Below, piece after piece: positions 19,651-29,735 of a stretch of 64,000 bases of DNA. The notes below the pieces were generated by a model, which had not been told where the DNA came from, made no database searches, and saw only the letters and a program-made list of their open reading frames with translations. Each line of letters opens with the position of its first letter. Within the stretch, counting starts at the first letter, position 1. The position numbers were made by a program, and so were the translations under genes. This DNA comes from Haladaptatus sp. DYF46. Lineage in GTDB: Archaea; Halobacteriota; Halobacteria; Halobacteriales; Haladaptataceae. The stretch is taken from the NCBI RefSeq assembly GCF_021083305.1, contig NZ_JAJFAY010000004.1:62001-126000 (forward strand), in the 5' to 3' direction.

Positions 19651-20391
19651 ATGCGCGAGGTCGAAATCACGTCGATACATCGAATGACGCCACGGGTAAA
19701 ACAGTTCGAACTCGTCGCGGACGAGACGTTCGAGTACGAACCCGGCCAACACACCCAACTTCACTTCGAACGCGATGGCGACGGAGAAGGAGATCAGAAC
19801 GATGGAGAAGAGAGCGAAGACGAGGAAGTCGTTCGTCCGTACACGGCGACCGGATTGCCGGGAACGGACAGTATCACGCTGGCGATAAAGCGCTACGACG
19901 ACGGGACCGCCTCGGTGTACATGCACGAACGCGACCCCGGAGACATCATCGAAATCGAGGAGTTGGACGGCAACCTCTACCTCCGTGACCTCGATACCGA
20001 CGTCGCTTTCGTCTCCACCGGGACCGGAATTACCCCCATGATGTCGATGGTGAAACAGTACCTTCGGGACGGAAACGGTCGCGCCACCTTCCTCTACGGG
20101 GAGAAATCACAGGAGGACGTGATGTATCGCGAGACGTTGGACCAACTCGAAGCCGAACACGACGACCTGCGGGTGGTTTACTCGCTTTCCGACGAGGACT
20201 GGAGCGGCCGAACGGGCCACGTCCAAGAACACGTCGAGGACGTCGTTCCCGACCCCGAAGGGACGGATTTCTACTGCTGTGGCGTTCCCGGCATGGTCGT
20301 CGAAACGGAGGAGAGGCTGACCGATATCGGTGTCCCCGAAGAGCAGATACACAGCGAAGGATGGGAGGAAGACGAGGTTTCAGAAGAGTGA
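19651..20391 (+). CDS. ferredoxin-NADP reductase-like flavoprotein
   Basis: 246 residues. FAD-binding barrel with YEPGQHTQLHF and RPYTATG, then a nucleotide-binding half with STGTGITPMMSM and YCCGVPGMV. An acidic insertion (about residues 49-62, Asp/Glu-rich) is typical haloarchaeal loop expansion. Such single-chain reductases move electrons between NAD(P)H and ferredoxin or other partners; the partner is not encoded nearby. Confidence 0.82.
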   Translation: MREVEITSIHRMTPRVKQFELVADETFEYEPGQHTQLHFERDGDGEGDQNDGEESEDEEVVRPYTATGLPGTDSITLAIKRYDDGTASVYMHERDPGDIIEIEELDGNLYLRDLDTDVAFVSTGTGITPMMSMVKQYLRDGNGRATFLYGEKSQEDVMYRETLDQLEAEHDDLRVVYSLSDEDWSGRTGHVQEHVEDVVPDPEGTDFYCCGVPGMVVETEERLTDIGVPEEQIHSEGWEEDEVSEE

Positions 20392-20465
20392 AATCCAGCG
20401 GGGAAGAGTCACGGTAACCACCACGTTCCGAAACATCCAATCGAACTGGATGAGAGACGGGAGAC

Positions 20466-21188
20466 ATGGACACTCCGCGCATCACGGTGTGGAACGAATT
20501 CCGGCACGAACGCGAGGACAAAGCGAGCGAGGACTGCTATCCCGACGGCATTCACGCGGTGCTCGCCGAAGCCTTCGAGGAGCAGGGTTTCGAAGTCGAA
20601 ACGGCGACGCTCGACGAACCCGAACACGGCCTGACGGAGGAGGTGCTTGCGGAGACGGACGTGCTTACGTGGTGGGGCCATATGGCACACGACGAAGTGG
20701 CTGACGAAGTCGTCGAACGAGTACACCAGCACGTCCTCGACGGGATGGGCCTCCTGGTTCTACATTCGGGGCACTTCTCAAAAATCTTCAAGCGGTTGAT
20801 GGGGACGAGTTGTGACCTGAAGTGGCGGGAAGACGGCGAGCGAGAGCGGTTGTGGGTCGTCGAACCGAGTCACCCCATCGCGGAGGGGATCGACGAACAG
20901 GTCGTCGTTCCGGAAGCGGAGATGTACGGCGAGCGGTTCGACGTTCCAGCGCCCGACGAACTCGTCTTCGTCAGTTGGTTCGAAGGGGGCGAAGTGTTCC
21001 GGAGCGGGTGTTGTTACCGTCGAGGGTCGGGAAGGATCTTCTACTTCCGTCCCGGCCACGAGACGTACCCGATTTATCGCCAACAGGAAATCCGACGGAT
21101 TCTGGGCAACGCCGTCGAGTGGGCTTCGTCCGGAAACGGACCGCGGCCCGATTTTGGAAACGTTCCGGAATCGCCCGAGCAGCAGTAA
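20466..21188 (+). CDS. ThuA-like (trehalose utilisation) protein
   Basis: 240 residues with the ThuA-like glutamine amidotransferase fold: [10 protein letters not shown]-type start ([11 protein letters not shown]), [22 protein letters not shown], and FRPGHETYP. ThuA proteins take part in conversion or degradation of trehalose and other disaccharides, often near sugar ABC importers, which fits the locus 8 kb upstream, although it is not in that operon. Its biochemical reaction is not settled. Confidence 0.8.
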   Translation: MDTPRITVWNEFRHEREDKASEDCYPDGIHAVLAEAFEEQGFEVETATLDEPEHGLTEEVLAETDVLTWWGHMAHDEVADEVVERVHQHVLDGMGLLVLHSGHFSKIFKRLMGTSCDLKWREDGERERLWVVEPSHPIAEGIDEQVVVPEAEMYGERFDVPAPDELVFVSWFEGGEVFRSGCCYRRGSGRIFYFRPGHETYPIYRQQEIRRILGNAVEWASSGNGPRPDFGNVPESPEQQ

Positions 21189-21331
21189 CGCCGTCCACGG
21201 GACGAATAACACGGCGTTGGGCTCTTCGAGTATGGAGCCGTGAATAAAACAGAAAGCACGGTCAATATAATTTACCCTACAAGAAGAGGACAAAGTTATA
21301 TATTGGTCACAAACGAGACCTGTAGTGTAGA

Positions 21332-22930
21332 ATGGAAGGTCGCCCGATACGGGTTCTCCATGTCGAAGACAACAAGTTCTTCGGAACGGTCGCATCGGAA
21401 GTCCTCCAACAGGAACTTTCCAATGCGAGCGTTCACACGGAGACCGTCCCAACGGACGCTCTTACCCGTCTCGAACAGGAACGGTTCGATTGCGTCGTTA
21501 GTGACTACGAGATGCCGGGAATGGACGGCCTCGAACTTCTCGATGCGGTGCGAAAGACGGCGCCGAAGATGCCCTATATACTCATGACGGGCGGCGGAAG
21601 CGAGAGGACCGCGAGTAAAGCGATCTCCGCCGGCGTCACCGACTACCTCAAGAAGGGAACCGGGAAACGGCAGTTCGTCGCCCTCGCAAACCGAATCGAA
21701 AACGCCGTTTCCCACCGGCGCGCGGAGGAAACCGTCCAGCGACAGATGGCCATCAACGAACTCATCTGGGGAATAAGCCAATCGCTCCACGAGGCGTCGA
21801 CGCGGGAGGAAATAGCCGAATCCGTGTGTAAACGTCTCGCCGCATCCGAATCGTATCGGTTCGTCTGGATAGGAAAGACCGAGGACGATGGAACGGTTAT
21901 TCCCCGTGTTTCCGCGGGAGTCGAGGAGGGCTATCTCGAAGATGTGTTTCGCGATGATCCGGGAGGACGGCAGTACACACCGCTTTTGGGCGCGCTCGAA
22001 AGCAAGCGAATACAGGTGATTCAAAACATCGGAAGCGATTCGACGGACCAAAAATGGCAACGAAAGGCGCTCGAACGTGGCTATCGCTCGAGAGCAACGA
22101 TTCCGCTTCAGTACGAAAACACCTCGTATGGTATGTTGAACCTTTACTCCGGGCACCCACACGCGTTCAACGAGACCGAACGCCACGTTCTCTCGAAGTT
22201 CGGAAACAGTATCGCGTACGCCATCAACTCCGTTCGGACGCGACAGGAGTTACTCCGTCGTGAACAACGCCTCCAAGTGTTCAATCGAATCCTCCGTCAC
22301 AACCTCCGAAACGACCTCAACGTGGTTCTCGGTCACGCGGATAATCTGATGGAGGGGGTTCCGGAAGCAGCACAAAGCGCACGGATAATCAAACGAAAGG
22401 CAACCGAACTGATAGACGTAAGTGAAAAAGCACGTGAGGTCGGACGGACGCTCGACAAACCGAGCAGAGCGCGCGCGGCCATCGAAATTACGGGGCTCAT
22501 ACAGCGGACGTGTTCGGACCTGCGGGAAACGTATCCCATGGCGGACCTCTCGGCGGACCTCCCCGAGAGCGTGTGGGTATACGGGGACAAAACGCTCGAT
22601 ACGGTGATCAACGAGATCGTCGAAAACGCCATCAAACACAACGATCGGGGGATGCCGAGAGTGACGCTTTCGGTATCGACCATCGAGGCGAACGAAAGCC
22701 GGTGGGTCAAAATCGTCGTTACGGACGATGGGCCGGGAATTCCGGAGGGGGAACGAGAGGTGCTTATCGAAGGAAGGGAAACCGCTCTTCAGCACGGAAG
22801 CGGACTCGGGCTATGGTTGACGAACTGGATCGTCGGCAAGTTCGGCGGAGAACTTCGTTTCGGAACCAACCAGCCCCGAGGAAGCATCGTGACGATTCGA
22901 CTCAAGGAAGCGAATCCCTCGATCGATTAG
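21332..22930 (+). CDS. hybrid sensor: receiver-GAF-histidine kinase
   Basis: 532 residues, no membrane span. Receiver domain (1-120) with acidic pair E12/D13, phospho-acceptor D58 in SDYEMPG and K107; a GAF-like sensor (about 140-300); H-box ILRHNLRNDLN with the phospho-His near 324; N-box ENAIKHND near 433; G-box DDGPGIPEGE and GSGLGLWL. This receiver-first kinase architecture is common in haloarchaea. A TATA-like gttatatatt lies about 33 bases before the ATG. No cognate regulator gene is adjacent. Confidence 0.88.
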   Translation: MEGRPIRVLHVEDNKFFGTVASEVLQQELSNASVHTETVPTDALTRLEQERFDCVVSDYEMPGMDGLELLDAVRKTAPKMPYILMTGGGSERTASKAISAGVTDYLKKGTGKRQFVALANRIENAVSHRRAEETVQRQMAINELIWGISQSLHEASTREEIAESVCKRLAASESYRFVWIGKTEDDGTVIPRVSAGVEEGYLEDVFRDDPGGRQYTPLLGALESKRIQVIQNIGSDSTDQKWQRKALERGYRSRATIPLQYENTSYGMLNLYSGHPHAFNETERHVLSKFGNSIAYAINSVRTRQELLRREQRLQVFNRILRHNLRNDLNVVLGHADNLMEGVPEAAQSARIIKRKATELIDVSEKAREVGRTLDKPSRARAAIEITGLIQRTCSDLRETYPMADLSADLPESVWVYGDKTLDTVINEIVENAIKHNDRGMPRVTLSVSTIEANESRWVKIVVTDDGPGIPEGEREVLIEGRETALQHGSGLGLWLTNWIVGKFGGELRFGTNQPRGSIVTIRLKEANPSID

Positions 22931-23121
22931 CTGACGAGAGGGACAGTTTTCCCGGCCGAGGTCCGGTTTTCGGCGGGTCGTCCCCCCGACAATCCCCGTT
23001 ACGGTCAGTCATGGCCGTTTCAGTCGATGACCGCGTTTCAGTTCGATTGCTTGTCTTTTGTTCACTGTCTAAACCAACCAGCAATAAGTATATAAATGAG
23101 AAATAAAATGATAGAAACGAA

Positions 23122-23928
23122 ATGAGTACAGAACTATCAGATACTATGGATCGATTCCGACGGCCGGAGTACACCGGTGAGAACCGCTGCACTCCGTGTA
23201 CGATAGTGAACGTCAGCATCGCCGTCGTTGCCAGTACGGTACTGACCTTCCTGGCGATACCGCTCGGAGTCGCGTTCTTCGTGTTCAGTCTGGTCGCGAT
23301 TTATCTCCGTGGATATCTCGTTCCCGGCACACCGAGGTTCACGAAAACATATCTCCCCGACTGGTTGCTTCGCAAGTTCGACAAGCACGAACCGCAGACC
23401 GCAGAGCCGAAAGCCACGGATCACGAACCCGAAGCCGTTCTCGCCGCAGCAAACGTCGTTGGACCCTGCGAAGAGATGGACGACCTCTGTCTCAACGAGG
23501 AGTTCCGAGCGGTATGGCACGAGAACATGGAGCGTGTCATGGAAGAAGGGGCTGAAAAGCGGGACTTGAGCCGAATTCTCGGCGCGGACGAGTCGGAGTT
23601 GGAGTTCGAGGAACACGATTCCGCCTTCATCGCCACAATCGACGGACGTCGGCTTGGACAGTGGGAGTCGCGTCCATCGCTAATCGCGGATCTCGCCGCC
23701 GCCCGAGAGTTGAGCGACAGATACCACCAGTGGGACCGGCTATCCATCGACAACCAGAGCCGCATCCTCAGCGGCCTCCGCATCTTCCTCGATACGTGTC
23801 CGGAATGTGGCGCGGATATCACGATAGAACAGGAAACGGTCGAATCCTGCTGTCGGTCGATAGAGGTCGTCGCGGCCACCTGTGAAGGGTGTGATGCGCG
23901 TATCCTCGAAGTCGAACAAATGGAGTAA
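23122..23928 (+). CDS. membrane protein with C-terminal Cys-rich (Zn ribbon-like) module
   Basis: 268 residues. Two closely spaced hydrophobic helices (about 28-66) are followed by a soluble domain and, at the C-terminus, CPECGAD and CEGCDAR flanking a CC pair, a pattern suggestive of a zinc ribbon. I do not recognise the family. A TATA-like gtatataaat 25 bases before the ATG points to a near-leaderless transcript. It borders the repeat-rich origin-like DNA, so a link to that locus is possible but unsupported. Confidence 0.6.
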   Translation: MSTELSDTMDRFRRPEYTGENRCTPCTIVNVSIAVVASTVLTFLAIPLGVAFFVFSLVAIYLRGYLVPGTPRFTKTYLPDWLLRKFDKHEPQTAEPKATDHEPEAVLAAANVVGPCEEMDDLCLNEEFRAVWHENMERVMEEGAEKRDLSRILGADESELEFEEHDSAFIATIDGRRLGQWESRPSLIADLAAARELSDRYHQWDRLSIDNQSRILSGLRIFLDTCPECGADITIEQETVESCCRSIEVVAATCEGCDARILEVEQME

Positions 23929-25188
23929 GACGAATTACCCGTTCACCGTCCGTGTGACGTTCGAAGGTTGATTTCCATCGAACCCGTATCGAACACCACA
24001 CCGCCATTTCCGTTGTTTTCGCGCCGCGAAACGTTCATTTTGACCGTTCGATTTCGGGGATGAGTTTCGAGGAATAACGGCAGAGAGCGCACGAAAAGGC
24101 AGCCAACCGGTGTTTGTTTTCATTGACTGTATTGTTGACTCCTCTCTTTCCGCTGTCTTCGTATCCGAGTGACGACGAGTGGGTTTCGAACAACGTATAA
24201 GTCACCCCGTGATTTCCGTTGTTTCCATCGTTTGGGTGGATTTCGCCACGACCCCACCGTTTCCGTTGTTTTCGTGCAGGTAATTTCGGTGATGGTGCGA
24301 TGGAGACGCGATCACTGCCGAAACGGATAGTGTCGGAACTCGTCCACTCTCGATGGGGTCTCCGTCGGACGATGCCCGCTCCTCGGTTCACGAATATCGA
24401 GTTACCATCGGGGACAGCCGCCCGAGAGGGGAGAACGGGATTCAGTTCACTATTCCGTGGAGATAGTCGGACTCGATATGGAGAAGTCATTGTCGGGAAG
24501 ACGCTGTCGGGAAATCATTGTGAGAAAGTCGCCATGAGAGAGTCGACCGGGAAATAATATACAGTATTTGACTCAAGCATCATGGCACGAGGTACATCGA
24601 TAGAGAAGAGTAATTGATCGACAGACACGATGGTTGACGTACGCGGTGCTTGACGTACACGGTTCTACATACCCCACGATTTCCGCTGTTGGACGGACGA
24701 GGGTAAACGGCCCGGGTGAACGAAGTTAGATAGACGAAGTTCGGCGGACGGAACCCGAGATGTCCGACTGTGAAAGATATGGGTAAGGGTGGACACCCAC
24801 CCCATGGTTTCCGCTGTTTTGGTGGGAAAGGGTGGGGGTGGGGTGGGCGGGAGTGAAGGGGCGGGTGGGGACGGGAGTAAAGGGACAGGTGGGGCGGGAA
24901 TACTTGAAGGTGAACTCGGAGTAGGAAACTCGTGTTCAGGAAACGAGTTACCAGCCGAGGAGAACAGCGGAAATGGAGGGGTTCCGATGTGGGATAAAAC
25001 GCACTGAAACGGTCTAAATCGGAGATATAGGCGTGGAATTGACGATTTGGTATGAAGACATGATACTCCGGGAAAACCGAAGTTACCCACGCGATTAGCG
25101 TCAAGACTGTGACGGAATCGAGAATGGATAGGCGAGTGATTGAATGAACAACCGGACGAAAGTGAGAATCAAAAAACGGAATCAAAAC

Positions 25189-25203
25189 AACTAGATTCTA
25201 GTT
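25189..25203. repeat. AT-rich inverted repeat in the candidate unwinding region
   Basis: AACTAGA and TCTAGTT form a perfect inverted repeat around a single T, in the most AT-rich part of the origin-like region. Confidence 0.45.
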
Positions 25204-25620
25204 TAACCACTTTACTGACTAAGTATTAGTACACATTACGGGTATTGTTGGATAAGCTCTGCCATAAAGCTATCGGTCGCCTAGATGCCTTTTCACCCCC
25301 CACCACCATCCTTCCCTAAAGACTCCGGAAATAGTGGGGTGGGTGTGTGTTTATAAAGGGCGTCAATCTCTCTGTAGTCTCCGTTCCGAGAACCGACCGT
25401 ATTCAACGCCTACTACGACTCTCAACCGTCTTTACCCCACGGTCACTTCTCGCCGCTCCCTCCACAACCCCACTATTTCCGCTGTTTATCGAGCGATCGT
25501 TTCGGTTTGTCTGTCTCTCGGACGGTCGTCTCCGTTTCGAATTCGTTACCCTCATCGGCTTCCCATCGACTTCCCATCGATTTCTCGTCACCTCTTCGCA
25601 ATCTCTCCGTCACTCTCGTC

Positions 25621-25780
25621 ACTCCCGTCACTCTCGTCACCTTCCGCTACTTTCCAGTAACTCTCCGTCACTCTCGTCACCTTCCGCTACTTTCCAGTAA
25701 CTCTCCGTCACTCTCGTCACCTTCCGCTACTTTCCAGTAACTCTCCGTCACCCTCCGTCACCCTCCGTCACCCTCCGTCA
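25621..25780. repeat. 40-bp tandem repeats followed by 10-bp repeats
   Basis: Three head-to-tail 40-base units occupy 25621-25660 (slightly diverged), 25661-25700 and 25701-25740 (identical). Each begins CTCTCCGTCACTCTCGTCAC and ends CTACTTTCCAGTAA. From 25741 the tract becomes a 10-base repeat (CCCTCCGTCA, three copies). It ends about 180 bases before orc1. Confidence 0.8.
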
Positions 25781-25959
25781 CTTTCCATCGACTTTACGCC
25801 AGGTTCACGTCCACTTCTCACCGCTTTCCGTCGCCTCCTTTTCGCCTGAACATCGGAAACGGTGCACCGTCACAAACTCCGATACTACTTAAAACGTTCG
25901 GAACAAAAGAAACAACGGACGGTCCAGTTTTATATGCTCGACTGTGAATACGTTGTATA

Positions 25960-27204
25960 ATGACCTCGTTCAGTTTCGACCGGGATAATTCCCTTTACAA
26001 GAACCGCGACGCTCTCTTGGAGGAGTATACGCCGAACAATTTGGTCGGTCGGGACGACGAACTCGAGGAGTACCACGCTGCACTCCAACCGATCATCAAC
26101 GGTGAAGCACCATCGAACATCTTTCTGTACGGGAAAAGCGGAGTCGGAAAAACCGCCGCGACCCGATTTCTCCTGAACCAACTCCAAGAGGACGCCGCCC
26201 GGTACGACGATATCTCCCTTTCCGTCGTCGAGATCAACTGCGACGGCCTGAACTCGAGCTATCAGGTCGCGGTTCGCCTCGTCAACACGCTCCGTGACCC
26301 CGCGGATCAGATCAGCAACACGGGCTACCCGCAAGCGCAAGTGTACAGCTTTCTCTGGGACGAACTCGACCACCTCAACGGCACCATCATCATCGTTCTG
26401 GACGAGGTGGACCACATCAACGACAACTCCATCCTCTACCAAATCCCTCGCGCGCGAAGCAACGGCTACCTCGAACACGCCAAAATCGGCCTCATCGGCA
26501 TCAGTAACGACCTCTCGTTTCGTGATTCCCTCTCGGCGAAAGTGCGTTCCTCGCTCTGTGAAAAGGAGGTCTCGTTCCCGCCGTACGACGCGACGGAACT
26601 CCAGAAGGTGCTTGCTCAGCGTGAACAGGTCGCGTTTCACGAGAACGCCCTCGCGGAGGACGTCGTCCCGCTCTGTGCGGCGTACGGCGCACAGGACGCT
26701 GGTGACGCACGACAAGCGTTGGACCTGCTTCTCGAAGCAGGGGACCTCGCGCGTAAGGACGCCGAAGGCCAGGTCGTCGACCATCACGTCCAAGAGGCGC
26801 GCCGGAAACTCGAACGCGACCGAATCATGGAGGGCGTCGCGGACCTCACCCAGCACGCACGTCTCATCCTCTACGCGCTCACCTCGCTGGAAGCGGAGGA
26901 CAATTCGCCCGCCCGCTCGCGGGACATTCGACCACGGTACGAACAGCTGTGCAATCACATCGGCACCGAGGCGCTCACGAGCCGGCGAATGCGCGACCAT
27001 CTCGCCGACCTCGCGATGCTCGGCGTCATCTCCTCGACCGAGAAAAACGAGGGGATGTCCGGCGGGAAGTACCGCGAACACGCGCTCAAGCAGGACCTCC
27101 ACCTCGTGGTGAGCGCCCTCGAAGAGACCATCGAACTCGCCGGTGTTCACGAAAGCATCCGCCCGTACTACCAGTCACTCCTCGACGAACGAACGGACGG
27201 GTAA
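25960..27204 (+). CDS. orc1/cdc6: Orc1/Cdc6 replication initiator
   Basis: 414 residues. AAA+ core with Walker A GKSGVGKT (about 59-66), Walker B IIIVLDEVDHI, sensor-like GISNDLSFRD, an arginine in DAGDARQALDLL, and a C-terminal winged helix for DNA binding. It lies inside the repeat array, with ORB-like copies on both sides, as for haloarchaeal origins whose initiator is encoded next to its own origin. TATA-like ttttatat near 25929. Haloarchaea carry several such paralogs on chromosomes and megaplasmids, so this one may drive a secondary origin. Confidence 0.92.
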   Translation: MTSFSFDRDNSLYKNRDALLEEYTPNNLVGRDDELEEYHAALQPIINGEAPSNIFLYGKSGVGKTAATRFLLNQLQEDAARYDDISLSVVEINCDGLNSSYQVAVRLVNTLRDPADQISNTGYPQAQVYSFLWDELDHLNGTIIIVLDEVDHINDNSILYQIPRARSNGYLEHAKIGLIGISNDLSFRDSLSAKVRSSLCEKEVSFPPYDATELQKVLAQREQVAFHENALAEDVVPLCAAYGAQDAGDARQALDLLLEAGDLARKDAEGQVVDHHVQEARRKLERDRIMEGVADLTQHARLILYALTSLEAEDNSPARSRDIRPRYEQLCNHIGTEALTSRRMRDHLADLAMLGVISSTEKNEGMSGGKYREHALKQDLHLVVSALEETIELAGVHESIRPYYQSLLDERTDG

Positions 27205-27557
27205 CGGACGACGGAGAGGACGGATATCGGGAAATCAGACGGTCGGGAAATCAGACGGCCGGGAAACCGTACACCCGAGTGGTTGATGGTCCTTCGGTAT
27301 CAACGTCTCTAACCCCACTATTTCCGTTGTTACACTCTCATTTCAACGGTCGAATTAACGCCACAATTTCCGTTGTTTTCCCGATAGGGCGGCTTCATCC
27401 CCGTCTTCCCCTGGTCACACCTCTATTTCCGCTGTTTTTCGATTTTCGTCCGGCTTCTACGCCTTTCCGCGCTGGCTCTCGTGAGTTACTCCACGCAGAT
27501 TATATCGGTTCACCCGACACCGATCCCCACGATTCACTCCACTCCGACTCCCTCGAT
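27205..27557. other. downstream flank of orc1 with three ORB-like repeats
   Basis: Non-coding. Copies of the motif lie at 27320-27331 (preceded by AACCCCACT), 27366-27379 (preceded by AACGCCACA) and 27425-27439 (preceded by CACCTCT), all in plus orientation and about 50 bases apart. Confidence 0.65.
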
Positions 27558-28688
27558 TCACTCCACTCCGATACTGATTCCTCCGCGTCCGGGTGTTTTC
27601 GGACGTTCACCCAGTACGACGGTTTCCGTCAACCGTCGCCCGTCTCTGATGAGTTCGACTTCGATCCGCTCTCCCGGCCGCGTCTCGATGAGGAGGTGTC
27701 GCATCAACTCCTCGTGTGAGCGCACTGCAGTTCCGTCCAGACCGACGATAACGTCACCGCCGACGGGAACGTCGCGCCCGCGAAGCGTTCGAACCGATTC
27801 ACATCCCACGAGCGCACCGCTCGCCGGGCCGAGGCGGACGTCCACGACGAGAACGCCGCGAGTTTCGGCCAACTCGTTCGCCTCGGCGACGAGCGGCGAG
27901 ACGTCCACCGTCGATATCTTGAGGAACGGATGACGGTAGTAGCCGGTTTCTATCAGGTGTGGCACGACCCGCGAGACGATGGCTCCCGAGATGGCGAATC
28001 CGATACCATCACCCTGTCGAGCCCGGTTGACGCCGACGACTTCCCCGTCCAGGGTCACGAGCGGACCGCCGCTGTTGCCGGGGTTGATGGCGGCGTCCGT
28101 CTGGACCGTATCGGGGATGGCGAAGCCGTTTCCGGTGGGAAGCGAGCGGTTCGTTCCGCTGACGATTCCCCTCGTTATCGTCCCGTCGAGTCCCATCGGA
28201 TTCCCGAGCGCGACGACCCGTTGGCCCGGTTCGGGCGCGTCCTCCGCGACGGGAAGCGGCGTGGCGTACGCCGGAAGGTCGGCCACTTCCACGACGGCGA
28301 GATCCGTTCCCTCGTCGCGTCCGACGACGCGTCCGGTTCTCCAATCGCCATCGCTGAATCGTAGTTCCACCTCCTCGGCCGTACCGACGACGTGTCCGTT
28401 CGTCACGACGTATCCGTTTTCCACCCGTGCTGGGCTTATCGCCTCACCCTCACTCGTCGCCCCGGTTCCGCTCCTCGTCTCGCCTCCACTCATCGTCTCG
28501 CCTTCGTTCACCGCTTCGTTTCCGTCGTGGCCGTATATGAACCCGGACCCCGCACCGACCCTCGTCGGCCCGTTCGCGTCGCGTGGCGTGACGTACACCG
28601 ACACGACTGACGGAATCGTTTCGCTGTACAACTGCTCGTATGTCAACTGTTCTCCCGTTGACTGTTCGTTCGTTTCGTGCTCGTTCAT
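27558..28688 (-). CDS. HtrA/DegP-like S1C serine protease
   Basis: 376 residues from ATG 28688. Trypsin-like fold with triad His in VVTNGHVVG, Asp in GTDLAVVEV and Ser in NPGNSGGPL, then one PDZ domain (GVLVVDV to VELIRDGR). No signal peptide, so it appears cytoplasmic, unlike most bacterial HtrA. A low-complexity Gly/Ser/Glu loop (about 45-80) separates GSGFIYG from the strand with the catalytic His. Likely general protein quality control. Confidence 0.88.
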   Translation of the reverse strand: MNEHETNEQSTGEQLTYEQLYSETIPSVVSVYVTPRDANGPTRVGAGSGFIYGHDGNEAVNEGETMSGGETRSGTGATSEGEAISPARVENGYVVTNGHVVGTAEEVELRFSDGDWRTGRVVGRDEGTDLAVVEVADLPAYATPLPVAEDAPEPGQRVVALGNPMGLDGTITRGIVSGTNRSLPTGNGFAIPDTVQTDAAINPGNSGGPLVTLDGEVVGVNRARQGDGIGFAISGAIVSRVVPHLIETGYYRHPFLKISTVDVSPLVAEANELAETRGVLVVDVRLGPASGALVGCESVRTLRGRDVPVGGDVIVGLDGTAVRSHEELMRHLLIETRPGERIEVELIRDGRRLTETVVLGERPKTPGRGGISIGVE

Positions 28689-28890
28689 GCATTGCTTCGA
28701 CCATCGGACTTCCCCGACTATCGGCTTCGCGGTCGGTGAACCGAGTTCCAATCCCGAACAACACGAACCACGAATCGTGGAGGGCGACGGACCGATGGCC
28801 GAATTCACGTTAGGTTAGTGCTGAACACGGTTAAGTGTGTCACTCTTTGTCAATCGGTGCGCACCGTTGACGACTTCGAATCGATACCTT

Positions 28891-29688
28891 TCACGACCCG
28901 TCCACGAGCACGCCGAGGTGGTCGTGAATCGCATCGATTGCCGGGTCGAGCAGTTTCGGTTGAACGTTCTCGTACTCGACGCCGGGGTCCCACTCCTCCG
29001 CGGTCAACAAATCGCCGATGTCGAACACGGCGGCCGCGTCCACGCCGCGGTACTCCGCGACGGCGAACAGGGCCGCCGCTTCCATCTCCACGCTGACGAC
29101 GCCGTTCGACGCGTACTGTTCGATCTCGTCCACCGTTTCGCGGTAGAACGCGCTGGTCGTCCACGTCGTTCCACGATGTGCCGTCACCTCGCTGTCGTCG
29201 AACCGTGCTTCGAGGCGGTCGGTGAGTTCCGGCGAGGGTTCCGCATTCGCTTCCGGCGGGAGGTAGTGATACGAGACGCCTTCGTCCCGAATCGCTCGGT
29301 CCGCGATGACCGCGTCGGTCGGTTCTATCGAGCGCTGGAGCGTCCCACACCCGCCGACGATGCAGAGGACTTCGGCACCCGCCGCGATGAGGTTCTCGGC
29401 GACGGTACCCGTCGCTGGCGCACCGATACTGAATCCGCCCACCACACCGACATGCTCGTCGACGGGATGAACCTCGAAATCCCTCACGAGCGGTATCGGA
29501 TTGTCCGCTCGCTCCGCGAGCGCGTCGAAGTGGTCACGCCGTTTACCGGCCTCCTCGTCGGCGTTCTCGAAAATCCCGTCGTCTATCCCGGAAACCCGCT
29601 GTGCCATCTCGCGGAGGTCGACCCGACCGTTCGTCGCTCCATCGAGTTGTCGGCGTAGGCCGTTCGAACCTCGCATGAACGGAACCAT
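28891..29688 (-). CDS. nucleoside phosphorylase (uridine phosphorylase-like)
   Basis: 265 residues; ATG 29688 is used, with another in-frame ATG four codons later. PNP/UDP family features: GGFSIGAPATGTVAENL, IVGGCGTLQ and the ribose-binding VSVEMEAAALFAVAEYRG. It would split nucleosides with phosphate in salvage. The acidic surface and length suit a haloarchaeal enzyme. Confidence 0.82.
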   Translation of the reverse strand: MVPFMRGSNGLRRQLDGATNGRVDLREMAQRVSGIDDGIFENADEEAGKRRDHFDALAERADNPIPLVRDFEVHPVDEHVGVVGGFSIGAPATGTVAENLIAAGAEVLCIVGGCGTLQRSIEPTDAVIADRAIRDEGVSYHYLPPEANAEPSPELTDRLEARFDDSEVTAHRGTTWTTSAFYRETVDEIEQYASNGVVSVEMEAAALFAVAEYRGVDAAAVFDIGDLLTAEEWDPGVEYENVQPKLLDPAIDAIHDHLGVLVDGS

Positions 29689-29735
29689 ATCGCCATATTC
29701 AGTTTATACACGCAAAACGGTCGAAAATTGTTCCC

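Larger units (their letters stand above)
23929..25959. other. candidate replication origin (ORB-like array, AT-rich segment, tandem repeat)
   Basis: About 2 kb without convincing genes, directly upstream of orc1/cdc6. It holds nine copies of a motif close to ATTTCCGYTGTT, usually preceded by ACCCCAC: plus-strand copies at 24006, 24146, 24212, 24259, 24679, 24807 and 25475, minus-strand copies at 24963 and 25325 (the last partial). An AT-rich stretch around 25170-25260 with inverted repeat AACTAGA-T-TCTAGTT (25189-25203) could be the unwinding element. G-rich/C-rich tracts next to the repeats fit the G-string of known haloarchaeal origin recognition boxes. Confidence 0.65.

Noticed and set aside
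25621-25780. CRISPR array
   Set aside because: The units abut without unique spacers and no cas genes are present; it is a plain tandem repeat.
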